In this document: in pieces, positions 44,549-54,273 of the stretch
Numbering within the stretch: the stretch's first letter is position 1
Layout: each line of letters opens with the position of its first letter
Assembly (NCBI GenBank): GCA_919901745.1
Contig: CAKKPP010000007.1
Span: forward strand, 90,753-154,752
Direction of reading: 5' to 3'
Source: Chloroflexota bacterium
Lineage (GTDB): Bacteria; Chloroflexota; Limnocylindria; Limnocylindrales; CSP1-4
Length of the DNA stretch: 64,000 nt
Made by a program: the position numbers and the translations under genes
Notes under the pieces: generated by a model
Databases searched by the model: none
What the model was told of the DNA's origin: nothing
Seen by the model: the letters and a program-made list of their open reading frames with translations, nothing else

Positions 44549-46045
44549 ATGGCGCCCATGGTCCAGCCCATCGAAGACGGCGTTCCGCCGGAACCGCTCC
44601 TGCCGCTGCGGCTCGCCGGCGCGGTGTGGGGCCACCTGGTCGGCGACGCGGTCGGCGTCCCCTACGAGTTCCGGTCGCCGGAGGAGATCGGCCCGGTCGA
44701 GTTCGGGGCGCGCGGCACGTACGCGGTCGCACCCGGGACGTGGAGCGACGACGGCGCCATGATGCTCGCCCTGCTCGACTCCCTCCTGACCGGGCGGTTC
44801 GATCCGGAGGACCAGGGCCAGCGCTATCTGGCCTGGGCCGACGGGGGCCGCTATACGCCCGATGGTGAGGGTCGTTTCGACATCGGCAATGCGACGGCTG
44901 CCGCACTTGCACGGATCCGGGCCGGGACGCCGGCGCAGGAGGCGGGCGGGAGCACCGACCGCGACAACGGCAACGGCTCGCTCATGCGCGCCATCGCCGT
45001 GGCCCTCGTGGGCCGAGATCTGGCCGTCGGTGGTCTTGCGGATTGGGCGGCGCGCGCATCACGGGTCACGCACGGCCATGGGCTCGCGGGGATGGCCTGC
45101 GCGCTGTACGTGCTGACTGCGCGACAGCTGATCCGCGGCCAGCCGGAGCGATCCGACGCGATCGCCTGGGGGAGGGGAGAACTCACGCGAGTGATCGAGG
45201 AGCGCATCGCGGCCGGCGATCCCGCGGCCACAAACGACCGCACGGCGCTCGACGCGCTTCTTGCTCACCCGGGCCGAGCCGGTCGCGGCTACGTCGCCGA
45301 CAGCTTCTGGTCGGCGTGGGAGGCCTTCGCCGGCGCTTCGGACTATCGCGACACGATCGAACGGGCCATCCGCTACGGGCACGACACCGATACCACGGCG
45401 GCGATCGCCGGTGGCCTGGCGGGAGCGTATTGGGGCCTGGACAGGATCCCGCACGACTGGTTGCGCGGAATGCGCGGGCGTTCGGTCGCATCGCCCATCG
45501 TGGGTCGTCTGCTCGCGACCGACGGCTGGAAGACGTCGACCACCGACCCGTTGCGAATCGATCCCGTGGCCCTCGCGACGGTCCCCGGCCTGGCCGACGC
45601 GCCGGGCGGCCTCGCGATGACGTTCCTGCCCGGCAAACAGCGCGACGGCTGGACGGGGATGTGGTGGCGCGACGTGGACGCCGATGCGCGGCGCCTGCGC
45701 GATCACGGTGCCGATGCCCTGTTCCTGCTCGTCGAGGACCACGAGCTCAGCGAGGCTCGGGTACCCGAGATCGTCGACCGACTCGCCGAAGCCGGGATCG
45801 AGACGATCCGTCACCCCGTCCTGGACATGCATGTGCCGGCCGACCCCGCGGCCTTCCACGCCGCCCTCACGGACGTGATCGCCCGGATCCGCGCCGGGCA
45901 AGTCGTCGTGGTCGCCTGCCGCGGCGGCCTCGGCCGCACGGGGACGGCCGTCGGATGCCTGCTCGTCCAGAGCGGAATGGCGCCGCGCGACGCGATTGCC
46001 CTGACGCGGCGGTCGCGGTCGCATACGATCGAACGTGACATCTAG
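44549..46045 (+). CDS. ADP-ribosylglycohydrolase fused to dual-specificity (CDKN3-like) phosphatase
   Basis: 498 residues from ATG 44549 (44558 also possible). The N-terminal ~300 residues form the DraG-like ADP-ribosylglycohydrolase: GHLVGDAVGVPYEF, TWSDDGAMM, NGNGSLMRAIAVAL and GHDTDTTAAIAGGLAGAYWGL supply the two-metal site. After ~30 linking residues comes a C-terminal phosphatase with the CX5R loop CRGGLGRTGT and an upstream general-acid region (HPVLDMHVP). The fusion suggests removal of ADP-ribose from a target together with dephosphorylation of the same molecule, perhaps ADP-ribose-1''-phosphate or a phosphorylated ADP-ribosylated product. That coupling is inference. Confidence 0.88.
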   Translation: MAPMVQPIEDGVPPEPLLPLRLAGAVWGHLVGDAVGVPYEFRSPEEIGPVEFGARGTYAVAPGTWSDDGAMMLALLDSLLTGRFDPEDQGQRYLAWADGGRYTPDGEGRFDIGNATAAALARIRAGTPAQEAGGSTDRDNGNGSLMRAIAVALVGRDLAVGGLADWAARASRVTHGHGLAGMACALYVLTARQLIRGQPERSDAIAWGRGELTRVIEERIAAGDPAATNDRTALDALLAHPGRAGRGYVADSFWSAWEAFAGASDYRDTIERAIRYGHDTDTTAAIAGGLAGAYWGLDRIPHDWLRGMRGRSVASPIVGRLLATDGWKTSTTDPLRIDPVALATVPGLADAPGGLAMTFLPGKQRDGWTGMWWRDVDADARRLRDHGADALFLLVEDHELSEARVPEIVDRLAEAGIETIRHPVLDMHVPADPAAFHAALTDVIARIRAGQVVVVACRGGLGRTGTAVGCLLVQSGMAPRDAIALTRRSRSHTIERDI

Positions 46046-46227
46046 GAGCGTTTCGTCGAGGCCTGGGCGAGGGCGCCGGATCGATGACGCGCGTCCGGTT
46101 CAGAAGTCACAATCAATCGTGAATCTCGCCTTGGTTGTTCTCGGATCCAATTCTTGGCAGATTCGACCACCGAACGGCCCGGGAGCGTGCCCGAGCGCTT
46201 CATCGTGCCTGGACTGGGAGGAATTCT

Positions 46228-47442
46228 GTGACGAGTAGGTCGATTGGGTCTCGCGTCTCGAACGGCCCGAGGGCGGCCGCACGATCCACGCGACGGACGA
46301 GGTTGCTTCCGCTCGGTGCCGTCCTGGCCCTGACCGTGCTCTCCAGCGCGCCGGTCGCGGCCGCGGTCGAGGACCTCAGCTTGACGACCCCGTACCCGGC
46401 GATCTCGGTTTCGCCCGGGGCAACGGCGAACTTCAGCATCTCGGTTTCCACGGCTGCGGCTCAGCGCGTGGCACTCGCGGTGGACGGGGCGCCGTCCGAT
46501 TGGTCCGCCACGCTCCGCGGCGGCGGGTTCGCGGTCGATGCCGTCCTGACCGAGGCCGGGAAGCCGGCCGAGGTGCGCCTCGACGTCACGATCCCCGACG
46601 CTGCCCCCGCCGGCACCACCCGCCTCACCGTTCGCGCGACGTCCGGGACCCTGCGCGCTGAACTGCCGCTCGACATCAGGGTCAGCATCGACGCCGGCGG
46701 CGACGTGACGCTCGCCACCGACTTTCCGAACCTGCGCGGTCCGTCGAGCACCCGGTTCACGTTCAACCTGACGCTCCGGAATGACACGGCCGAGGATCTG
46801 ACCTACGCCGCGACGTCCATCGGGCCGACCGGATGGGACGTCCAGGCCACCCTCACGGGACAGGCCCAGGCTGCCAGCGCGATCGTGCAAGCCGGCGCGA
46901 CATCGGCGATCTCGGTGACGGTCCAGCCGCCGCAGGCCGTCGCGGCCGGCACGTACCCGATCACGGTCGACGTTGCTGCAGGTTCCCGTTCCGTCTCGTC
47001 CGAACTGGTCGTCGAGATCACCGGGACGAACTCGGTGGCGCTGAATACGCCCGATCAGCGCCTCAGCACGCGCGGATCGGCCGGCGAGACGATCGAGCAG
47101 CAGCTCGTCATCGAGAACACCGGCACCGCCCCCCTCGAGCTGATGACGCTCAGTGCGACGACGCCGTCGGACTGGACCGTGGAGTTCGACCCGTCCGAGA
47201 CGATCGACACCATCGCGGCCGGCGCATCGGCCACGGTCACAGCGCGAATCGTCCCCTCGACGGACGCCATCGCCGGCGATTATGTCGTCAGCTTTCGCGC
47301 CTCGAATGACCTCGCAAACGCCTCTCGCGAGATCCGCGTCACCGTCGAGACCTCACCCTTCTTCGGGATTGTGGGAGTGGCGCTGATCGTGGCCGTCTTT
47401 GGTGGATTGTGGTGGGTGTTCCAGCGCTACGGGCGACGCTGA
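46228..47442 (+). CDS. Secreted/membrane-anchored NEW3-domain protein (COG1470-like)
   Basis: 404 residues from GTG 46228, with GGGAGGA five bases upstream; the track start is further 5' but lacks a ribosome site. Signal peptide ([21 protein letters not shown]), then three Ig-like beta-sandwich repeats of the NEW3 type ([59 protein letters not shown]) and a C-terminal membrane helix ([18 protein letters not shown]). Its stop overlaps the start of the ABC ATPase (TGATG). Such proteins may be the extracytoplasmic partner of the transporter. Confidence 0.82.
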   Translation: MTSRSIGSRVSNGPRAAARSTRRTRLLPLGAVLALTVLSSAPVAAAVEDLSLTTPYPAISVSPGATANFSISVSTAAAQRVALAVDGAPSDWSATLRGGGFAVDAVLTEAGKPAEVRLDVTIPDAAPAGTTRLTVRATSGTLRAELPLDIRVSIDAGGDVTLATDFPNLRGPSSTRFTFNLTLRNDTAEDLTYAATSIGPTGWDVQATLTGQAQAASAIVQAGATSAISVTVQPPQAVAAGTYPITVDVAAGSRSVSSELVVEITGTNSVALNTPDQRLSTRGSAGETIEQQLVIENTGTAPLELMTLSATTPSDWTVEFDPSETIDTIAAGASATVTARIVPSTDAIAGDYVVSFRASNDLANASREIRVTVETSPFFGIVGVALIVAVFGGLWWVFQRYGRR

Positions 47443-48530
47443 TGGCCGCGGGCGGGGCGCCCGGAGCCGAGCCAGCCAGCGCGCCGGCGGCGACCGGTGT
47501 GGCCGCGGCCACAACGGGCGATCCTCCTCCAATCCGAACCCGCGGCCTGACCAAGCGCTACGGCGACCTGACGGCCGTCGACGCCCTGGACCTCGAGATC
47601 CGCCGGGGCGAGATCTTTGGGTTGCTGGGCCAGAACGGGGCCGGCAAGACGACGACGATCCTGATGCTCCTCGGACTCAGCGAGCCGACATCGGGGACGG
47701 CCAGGGTCGTGGGGTTGGATCCCGCGCGACGGGCGCTGGAGGTCAAGCGCCGAGTGGGCTACCTGCCGGACAACGTCGGTTTCTATGGCGACATGACCGG
47801 TCGCGAGAACTTGCGCTACACGGCGCGACTCAATGGGCTGTCCGGAGGCGAAGCCGAGGCGCGCCTCGACGAGGTGCTCGAACAGGTGAGCCTCACCGAT
47901 CGTGCCGACACCCCGGCCGAAACCTACTCGCGGGGCATGCTCCAGCGCCTCGGCATCGCCGACGCGCTCGTCAAGGACCCGGAGATCCTGATCCTCGATG
48001 AACCGACCACCTCGATCGATCCGATCGGCGTCGTCGAGATCCTGGATCTCCTCCGGCGCCTGGTCAGCGAGCGCGGGGTGACGATCCTGCTCTCGAGCCA
48101 CTTGCTGGATCAGGTTCAGTCGGTCTGCGATCGTGTCGGCATCTTCGCCGCTGGGCGATTGATCGGAGTCGGCACGGTCGCCGAGCTGGCGACGACGTTC
48201 GGCGACGGATCGGCGCAGGTGGAAGTGTCCTTCGAAGGCGTCGCCGACCCCGCCGTCGCCGACCGTGTGGCCTCGACGCTCGCCGGCGTACCCGGCGTGA
48301 CGTCGGTGACACGGTCCGACCGCAGTGATGAACCCTGGACGGTCCACGTGGACCCACGGAGTTCGGTCGGCAGCGTCCGTGAGGCGATCCTGACGACCGC
48401 CGCCGGAGAGCGTCTGCGGCTGTCGTCGATCCGATCGTCGACGCGTTCGCTCGGCGAGATCTACCGCGAGGCGGTGCACCGGGCAGGCATCGCCGCCGCC
48501 GCGCCACGAACGACGGGAACCGCGTCGTGA
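47442..48530 (+). CDS. ABC transporter ATP-binding protein
   Basis: 362 residues from the ATG overlapping the previous stop. An Ala/Pro-rich leader precedes the ATPase: Walker [11 protein letters not shown], signature [10 protein letters not shown] (variant of LSGGQ), Walker [10 protein letters not shown] and switch His in LLSSHLLDQ. The C-terminal ~100 residues are the regulatory extension seen in ABC-2 exporters. Next gene is its permease (GTGA overlap). Confidence 0.93.
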   Translation: MAAGGAPGAEPASAPAATGVAAATTGDPPPIRTRGLTKRYGDLTAVDALDLEIRRGEIFGLLGQNGAGKTTTILMLLGLSEPTSGTARVVGLDPARRALEVKRRVGYLPDNVGFYGDMTGRENLRYTARLNGLSGGEAEARLDEVLEQVSLTDRADTPAETYSRGMLQRLGIADALVKDPEILILDEPTTSIDPIGVVEILDLLRRLVSERGVTILLSSHLLDQVQSVCDRVGIFAAGRLIGVGTVAELATTFGDGSAQVEVSFEGVADPAVADRVASTLAGVPGVTSVTRSDRSDEPWTVHVDPRSSVGSVREAILTTAAGERLRLSSIRSSTRSLGEIYREAVHRAGIAAAAPRTTGTAS

Positions 48531-49522
48531 GCGCCGTCCCGATCGCGCCGCGCGGGGGCTGGAGGATCGTCGCCGGAAAGGAATTCGCCGATCACCTGCT
48601 CAGCGTCCGCTTCTACATCCTGTTGATCATCCTGGGGCTTGCAGCCGGTGTGCCGCTGTTCCTGGCCGCGGAACAGATCCGCAGCCTCGCGTCCCAGGTC
48701 AGCGGCGCCCAGGCCGTCTTCCTCGCCCTGTTCGTGATCGGCCCGCAGGACGTGTCGATCTTCAACCTCAACGTGACCGTCCAGTCGTTCGTCGCCCTGG
48801 CGGCGCCGCTGCTCGGGATCGCGTTCGCCTTCGACGCCGTCAACGGCGAACGAGCCGAGGGGACGCTGCCGCGACTCGTCTCGCAGCCGATCCACCGCGA
48901 CGACATCATCAACGGCAAGTTCACCGCGGCACTCGCGGTCATCGCGCTCGTGCTCGTGGCGGTCGTCGCGATCATCGCCGGCGTGGGCCTGCTCCGCCTC
49001 GGAATCGTTCCCGAATGGTCCGAGGTCGTGCGGCTTGTCCTGTGGCTTGGTGTGACCGTGGTCTACGTTTCGCTCTGGCTCGCGTTCGGTCTGCTGCTGT
49101 CGGTGGTCGTCCGTCGTGCGGCGACGTCGGCGCTCGTCGGCTTCGGGGTCTGGATGCTCATTGCGATGTTCGGCCAGTTCATCGCGAACCTGCTCCTGGC
49201 GTTCATCGCGCCGCTATCCGCGGGGCTGACCGCCGATCAGGCGATTGCCACCCTTCAGCTCCGCGCGTTCATCCTCCGCCTGCTGCCGACGACGCTCTAC
49301 AACGAAGCGTCGGTCGTGCTCCTGAATCCGTCGCTGACCCAGTCGTCCTCGCCGGCCACGATCGGCCAGGCGATCCAGGCCCAGCAGCAGATCCCGACGC
49401 TCCTGTCGCTCGACCAGAGCCTCCTGCTCGTCTGGCCGCAGGTCGTCGTGCTCCTCGCCTTGACCGTCCTGTGTTTCGCCGCCGCCTACGTCCGGTTCAT
49501 GCGCGAGGAGGTCCGCGCCTAG
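48527..49522 (+). CDS. ABC-2 type transporter permease
   Basis: 331 residues from a GTG overlapping the ATPase stop. Six membrane segments, a large extracytoplasmic loop after the first (residues ~45-80) and the motif [31 protein letters not shown] are typical of NatB/ABC-2 permeases of the GldF type. With the NEW3 protein and ATPase it forms an exporter of unknown cargo, as in gliding-like or Nos-type systems. It overlaps the convergent FGGY gene by 4 bp. Confidence 0.9.
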   Translation: MSAVPIAPRGGWRIVAGKEFADHLLSVRFYILLIILGLAAGVPLFLAAEQIRSLASQVSGAQAVFLALFVIGPQDVSIFNLNVTVQSFVALAAPLLGIAFAFDAVNGERAEGTLPRLVSQPIHRDDIINGKFTAALAVIALVLVAVVAIIAGVGLLRLGIVPEWSEVVRLVLWLGVTVVYVSLWLAFGLLLSVVVRRAATSALVGFGVWMLIAMFGQFIANLLLAFIAPLSAGLTADQAIATLQLRAFILRLLPTTLYNEASVVLLNPSLTQSSSPATIGQAIQAQQQIPTLLSLDQSLLLVWPQVVVLLALTVLCFAAAYVRFMREEVRA

Positions 49523-51093
49523 CCGCTCAGGATCCGCCGCAGGTCCGCATAGAGCGGCCGAAGCCGGGGATACATCCGCTTGTAGACCCGGCCGTACAGG
49601 TCGTCGTAGAGCGCCCGGGTTGCTGGATCCGGTTCGTGGACGCGGCCCACGCGGGTCATCGCGGCGACCGCGTCCTCGATTGTTCGATGGATCCCGAGAC
49701 CGACCATCGCGTCGATGGCAGCACCCAGACCCGAGGTCTCGTGGGTGTGCGGCACGACCGCCGGCAGCCCGAAGACATCGGCGGTGAGCTGGACGGCCGC
49801 CCGCGACTGCGCACCCCCGCCGGAGACGCGCAACTCCGTGATCGGGACCCCGGTGCGTTTCGCGATGTGTTCGCCACCTTCACGCAGCGCGTAGGCGAGT
49901 CCCTCGAGGATGGCGCGGTAGACGTGGGCTCGCGTGTGGACGTCGCCGAACCCGATGATCGCGCCCTTCGCTTCCGGTCCCGGCCGGCGGACGCCGGGCG
50001 ACCAATATGGTTGGACCACCAGTCCGGCCGAACCTGGCCCGGCGGTGTCAACGAGCTCATCGAACAGCGCCTCGGGCGCGATGCCTCGATCGACCGCCTG
50101 TGCCAGCTCGGCCGCGCCGAACTGGCGCTTGAACCACTCGACCATCCAGTAGCCGCGATAGACTTGGACTTCGGTCGACCAGGCCCCCGGCAGCGCAGCA
50201 GGGAAGGCCGGCACGAGGGGGATCGCCTCCACGTAGCGACGCTGCGTCGTCGCGATCGTGGCCGTGGAGCCGAATGAGAGCGCGGCGACGTTCGGTGGGA
50301 GAGCACCCGCTCCCAGCGCCTCGCACTGCTTGTCGCCCGCGGCCGCAACGACTGGCAGGCCGGGAAGAAGACCCGTGGCCGCGGCCGCCTCACCGGTCAG
50401 CTGACCGAGGATCCCCGTCGGTGGCACGAGCTCGGGCAGCCAATCCCGTTCGAACGGGGCGACCTGCCACTTCCAGTCGCGCTTCGCCGCCCAGGTCGAG
50501 CGCCTGAAGTCGAACGGGAGATAGCCGACCTGGGACGCACTCGAATCGGCGAATCGGCCGGTCAATCGTGCGACCAGCCACGCCGACAGCAGCCCGTACT
50601 GCCGGATGGCGCTCCACACCTCCGGCTCGTTCCGCGAGATCCAGTTCGCGTCGGCATCGGCCTGGAAGGCGGCCACGGTGTCGCGGACGCCGAGGGCCCG
50701 AAAGGCAAGGCCCCACAGGCCCCCGAGCGGCGGCAACCCCTCGGTCCTGCGCTGGTCCAGCCAGACGATCGCCGGCCGGAGCGGCGTCCCGTGTTGATCG
50801 GCCACGACGATCGTTGCCCGCTGAGCAGTCAACGCCAGCCCGGCGACCGAGTCGGGACGGGCGGCCGGATCGGTCCACAGCCCGCGACACGCGGCCCTGA
50901 TTGCCTCCCAGTAGATCGCCGGGTCGTTCTCGGCCCAGCCGGGATGGGGCGACACGTACGGCTCGATGGGGACGCGTGAGGCCGCGATGAGGGTGCCGGC
51001 AGGATCGAACAGGAGGGCCCGGACGCTCTGCGTGCCGACGTCCAGGGCAAGGACCCGGTCCGCGCCGGGCGGAGGGCGGCCGAATGGGCTCAT
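49519..51093 (-). CDS. FGGY-family carbohydrate kinase
   Basis: 524 residues with the hexokinase/actin-like ATPase fold: phosphate 1 motif LALDVGTQSVRALLFD, adenosine region VSGGGAQSRAAVQLTADVFG, and the FGGY C-terminal signature region SGLGAAIDAMVGLG. Substrate (glycerol, xylulose or another polyol) is uncertain; the sequence has WLDQRR like xylulose and glycerol kinases. It follows the AGPS-like flavoenzyme by 7 bp on the same strand, so the two probably act on one substrate. Confidence 0.9.
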   Translation of the reverse strand: MSPFGRPPPGADRVLALDVGTQSVRALLFDPAGTLIAASRVPIEPYVSPHPGWAENDPAIYWEAIRAACRGLWTDPAARPDSVAGLALTAQRATIVVADQHGTPLRPAIVWLDQRRTEGLPPLGGLWGLAFRALGVRDTVAAFQADADANWISRNEPEVWSAIRQYGLLSAWLVARLTGRFADSSASQVGYLPFDFRRSTWAAKRDWKWQVAPFERDWLPELVPPTGILGQLTGEAAAATGLLPGLPVVAAAGDKQCEALGAGALPPNVAALSFGSTATIATTQRRYVEAIPLVPAFPAALPGAWSTEVQVYRGYWMVEWFKRQFGAAELAQAVDRGIAPEALFDELVDTAGPGSAGLVVQPYWSPGVRRPGPEAKGAIIGFGDVHTRAHVYRAILEGLAYALREGGEHIAKRTGVPITELRVSGGGAQSRAAVQLTADVFGLPAVVPHTHETSGLGAAIDAMVGLGIHRTIEDAVAAMTRVGRVHEPDPATRALYDDLYGRVYKRMYPRLRPLYADLRRILSG

Positions 51094-51100
51094 CGCGCCG

Positions 51101-52786
51101 TCACTCCCTGGCCAGGAGCGCGCCGGGGTTCATCACGCCCGTCGGGTCCAGCCGCCGAGCGGCGTCGCGCAGGAGTTGCATGCCGAGCTGACCCTTTTCC
51201 GCCTCGAGGTAGCGCGCATGGTCGTGGCCGACCCCATGCTGGTGGCTGATCGTTGCTCCGTGGTCGACGATGGCCCGGCTCACCGCCGCCTTCAGCGCGT
51301 CCCAGTGCGCCACGGTCTCGTCCGGGTCGTCGGCGAGGCGGAAGATCACCGTGGTGTACACGCTCGCTCCGCTCGGATAGATGTGACTGACATGGCTGAA
51401 TGCGAGCGCGCGCTCGCCAGATGAGCGCGTGGCCGCATCGGCGGCCGCTTCGATCGCCACGTGCAGGGCCGACAGCCGGGGCCAGTCCGTCGCGGTCTCG
51501 AACGTATCCACGCCGTACCCGGCCGCCCACAGGCTGTCACGCAGGCCGGCCGAGCGGAATCGGCCCCGCCGCCAGGCGGACGCGAGCGCTCCACCCACGC
51601 CTACCCCGCCGTGCGTCCGGGCGAAGTCCGAGACCTCGCGGCGGGCCGCCTCGACGAGCCGCCGCCGGCCGGCGAACCCGACGAGCACGAGGCAGCGCCC
51701 GGCGCCGACGCCGCGCAGGTCGAGGTAGCGCGCAACGAGGCCGAGCCGGGCCGATCGACCGGCGAGCGTGAGGGTCACCTCGGTTTCCGCGGGCGACAGG
51801 ACTCGGAGGAGCGCCAGTGGCAATCGTGCCTGGGCGACGTCGCGGGCCAGCGTCAGGGCGGCTTCCCATGTCGGAAAGAAAAGCGCCGTCATGGTCGTGG
51901 CCTGGGGGACCGGCACGGCCCTGACGGTCACGTCGGTGAGGATCCCGAGCCGACCCTCGGAGCCAAGGACCAGCTGGCGAAGGTCGGGGCCGGCGGCGGA
52001 GGCCGGATGCGCAGGCAACTCGAGGGTGCCTGCCGGCGCTTCGAGCGTGCCGCCGGCGAACAGGTCCTCGATCCGGCCGTAGCCGAGTGCCTCCTGGCCG
52101 GCCGATCGGGTCGCGACCCACCCTCCCAGCGTGGACCGCTCCCATGACTGCGGGTAGTGACCGAGGGTCCAGCCGCGCGCGTTCAGCGCGTCCTCGAGGG
52201 CCGGACCACGCGTTCCGGCCCCGAAGGTGGCCAGCCCGCTCGATGCGCCGAGACGACGCAGGCCGGACAGTGCGACGAGGTCGACGACCAGCGTCGGGAT
52301 CGAGGCGTCGGTCGGCGTGACCCCACCGACAACGCTCGTACCACCACCGTACGGGATGACCTGGGCGCCATGATCTGCGGCCCATTGCAGCAGGTCGCGG
52401 ACGGCAGCCCCGTCGGCCGGTCGGGCGACCGCGTCGGGGACCGCGCCGATCCGTCCGCTCCGCCGTGCGACCCAGTCGGGGAAGCTCTGGCCGCGTGCAT
52501 GGCGGACGCGATCCTCGCCATCATCGGAGACGCCTGGATGGGCCGGTAGCCGACCTGGCGCCACTGACGACACGATGTCGGCAAGCCGGGCATCGCGGTG
52601 CGGGCGACCCTCGCCCATGGCGGCCGCCAGGAGTGCTCTGGCAGCGGGGGACAGGGCCGGGGCCCCGCGCTCCGGGGCCCAGGCGTTCCAGCTGGGTGCC
52701 GCCGCCTGGCGCTCAGCTCCTTCGGTGCCACGCTTCCGCAGCCCGCGCAGCGGGCTCATGGGTGGTCGTTCGGGATCATCGTGCAA
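51101..52786 (-). CDS. FAD-binding oxidase, alkyldihydroxyacetonephosphate-synthase-like
   Basis: 561 residues (start possibly at 52759). PCMH-type FAD domain with VIPYGGGTSVVGGVTP, LGHYPQSWERSTLGGWVATRSAGQ and the C-terminal ATISHQHGVGHDHARYLEAEKG, which aligns with the active-site His loop of AGPS. In bacteria this family includes D-lactate and glycerol-phosphate-type dehydrogenases. Co-transcription with an FGGY kinase suggests oxidation of the sugar- or polyol-phosphate the kinase makes. Confidence 0.88.
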   Translation of the reverse strand: MHDDPERPPMSPLRGLRKRGTEGAERQAAAPSWNAWAPERGAPALSPAARALLAAAMGEGRPHRDARLADIVSSVAPGRLPAHPGVSDDGEDRVRHARGQSFPDWVARRSGRIGAVPDAVARPADGAAVRDLLQWAADHGAQVIPYGGGTSVVGGVTPTDASIPTLVVDLVALSGLRRLGASSGLATFGAGTRGPALEDALNARGWTLGHYPQSWERSTLGGWVATRSAGQEALGYGRIEDLFAGGTLEAPAGTLELPAHPASAAGPDLRQLVLGSEGRLGILTDVTVRAVPVPQATTMTALFFPTWEAALTLARDVAQARLPLALLRVLSPAETEVTLTLAGRSARLGLVARYLDLRGVGAGRCLVLVGFAGRRRLVEAARREVSDFARTHGGVGVGGALASAWRRGRFRSAGLRDSLWAAGYGVDTFETATDWPRLSALHVAIEAAADAATRSSGERALAFSHVSHIYPSGASVYTTVIFRLADDPDETVAHWDALKAAVSRAIVDHGATISHQHGVGHDHARYLEAEKGQLGMQLLRDAARRLDPTGVMNPGALLARE

Positions 52787-52807
52787 TGGTGCCCGATGCA
52801 GGTGCGC

Positions 52808-53614
52808 TCAGAACGGCGGCCACGGCACGGCCGGCCAGTCCGTTGGTGGCTCGGGAAAGCGCCCATCCCGCAGCAGGGCGTCGACGCGCTCGATCGTCGC
52901 GGCAACCTCGTACCGGGTCAGGAGCGACATGAGGCTCCCACCGAGCGCTCCGTCGAGCTCGGTGCGGACCCGCTGGATCACCGCCAGCTCAATCGGCGAC
53001 AGCGGCAGCCCGCGCCAGGCCCAGAGCACCGTCCTCAGCTTGGGCTGGGGCGAAAAGCACACGCCGTGATCCACGCCATGGACGTGCCCGGAGGGCAGCG
53101 GTAGCAGATGGCCGCCCTTTCGATCCGTGTTGTTGATCATCGCATCGAAGACGGCGATCGCGCGCAGCCGCTCGTCGTCGCCGACGATCATGGCGATCAC
53201 GTCCGCGTCGGGATCGGGGTGGACCCACGCCTGGACCATGCCCTCGCCGAACAGGCCGTCTCGGAGCACGGTCGGCGGCACGATCCCCCAGCCGGTCGCC
53301 TCGGAGACGAGGAAAGCGGCAACCTCGCGCCGGGTCAGCGTGCCCGGGGGGAAGTCGTGGAGTGGCCGCTCGCCGGCGGTCGGCTTGTACACGACCTCGA
53401 TCGTCACCGGCGTCCCGTCGCCCCCACCGGCCTCGACGACCGTGCCCAGCATTGCCTGGTTCGTCGACGCCCACAACCGCCCGACCAGATCGAGCCGCCC
53501 GTCCTGGAGCACCCGCATGACGTCGAGCGAGGCGGCGGCGGCCTGCGCAATCGGGCCGGCTTGCGCGGCCGGGGTGGCCTGCACAGCCGGGTCGGCCTCT
53601 GCGCCGCCCGGCAT
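52808..53614 (-). CDS. SCO1664 family protein (PI3/4-kinase-like fold)
   Basis: 268 residues from ATG 53614; the track start lies inside the DUF3090 gene. Motifs VIEVVYKP-like (TIEVVYKPTAGERPL), GIVPPTVLRDGLFGEGMVQAW, and the catalytic-looking IAVFDAMINNTDRKGGHLL with HGVDHGVCFSPQPKLRTVLW match the SCO1664 family. It has kinase-type Asn-Asp residues, but no substrate is known. It pairs with DUF3090 upstream, a conserved couple in Actinomycetota and Chloroflexota. Confidence 0.88.
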   Translation of the reverse strand: MPGGAEADPAVQATPAAQAGPIAQAAAASLDVMRVLQDGRLDLVGRLWASTNQAMLGTVVEAGGGDGTPVTIEVVYKPTAGERPLHDFPPGTLTRREVAAFLVSEATGWGIVPPTVLRDGLFGEGMVQAWVHPDPDADVIAMIVGDDERLRAIAVFDAMINNTDRKGGHLLPLPSGHVHGVDHGVCFSPQPKLRTVLWAWRGLPLSPIELAVIQRVRTELDGALGGSLMSLLTRYEVAATIERVDALLRDGRFPEPPTDWPAVPWPPF

Positions 53615-53643
53615 GTCCGGTTCGGAGGCGCTGCGCCGGCGAC

Positions 53644-54234
53644 TCAGTTCACGTAGTGGCCGTTGCCACGAGGGCAGATGTGACCGGAAGCCTCCAGCGG
53701 CGCACCGCACAGCGGGCACGGCGGACGCCCCGAGCGGAGCACGCGCACGGCCCGTTCCACGAACGATCGCGTTGCCTCGGGCGTCAGGGCGACACGGAGG
53801 ATGGCGTCGTCCTCCTCGTCGATGGGTCCAAGCGGCAGGTCCGCCGCACTCGCGATGCTCTCGGGCTCCTCGTCCTCATCGCCGTCCTCTTCGATCGGGA
53901 GGGCGTGCGCCTCGACGATGAACCGCTCACTGGCCGGATCCCAGCCGAGCGTCAGGCTCGTTGCTCGGAATGCCTCGTTGATCGGCTCATCGAGCGGCTC
54001 CATGTCGGGATCCACGGGCTCTGCCGCCTCGGCTCCGATCCCTCGCTCCGCGAGTTCGATGACCAACGCGCCGAGTCGATCGGCGAGAACGGCGACCTGG
54101 ACCTTCTCGAGACTGACGCTGACGATCCGCCCCGCCGTTCGGGCCTGCAGGTAGAAGATCCGTTGTCCGGGCAGGCCCACGGTGCCCGTCACGAACCGAT
54201 CCGGAGCCTCGAACATGAATTGGCGTCGACTCAT
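53644..54234 (-). CDS. DUF3090 family protein
   Basis: 196 residues starting MSRRQFMFEAPDRFVTGTVGLPGQRIFYLQAR, the family hallmark. The C-terminus is a zinc-ribbon, CPLCGAPLEASGHICPRGNGHY. An acidic linker (EEDGDEDEEPES) lies in the middle. Function is unknown; it is regularly adjacent to SCO1664, here 29 bp upstream, so a joint function is likely. Confidence 0.92.
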   Translation of the reverse strand: MSRRQFMFEAPDRFVTGTVGLPGQRIFYLQARTAGRIVSVSLEKVQVAVLADRLGALVIELAERGIGAEAAEPVDPDMEPLDEPINEAFRATSLTLGWDPASERFIVEAHALPIEEDGDEDEEPESIASAADLPLGPIDEEDDAILRVALTPEATRSFVERAVRVLRSGRPPCPLCGAPLEASGHICPRGNGHYVN

Positions 54235-54273
54235 GGTCCCGACTCTACCGGATTCGCCCGGATCGGCTCGCCG

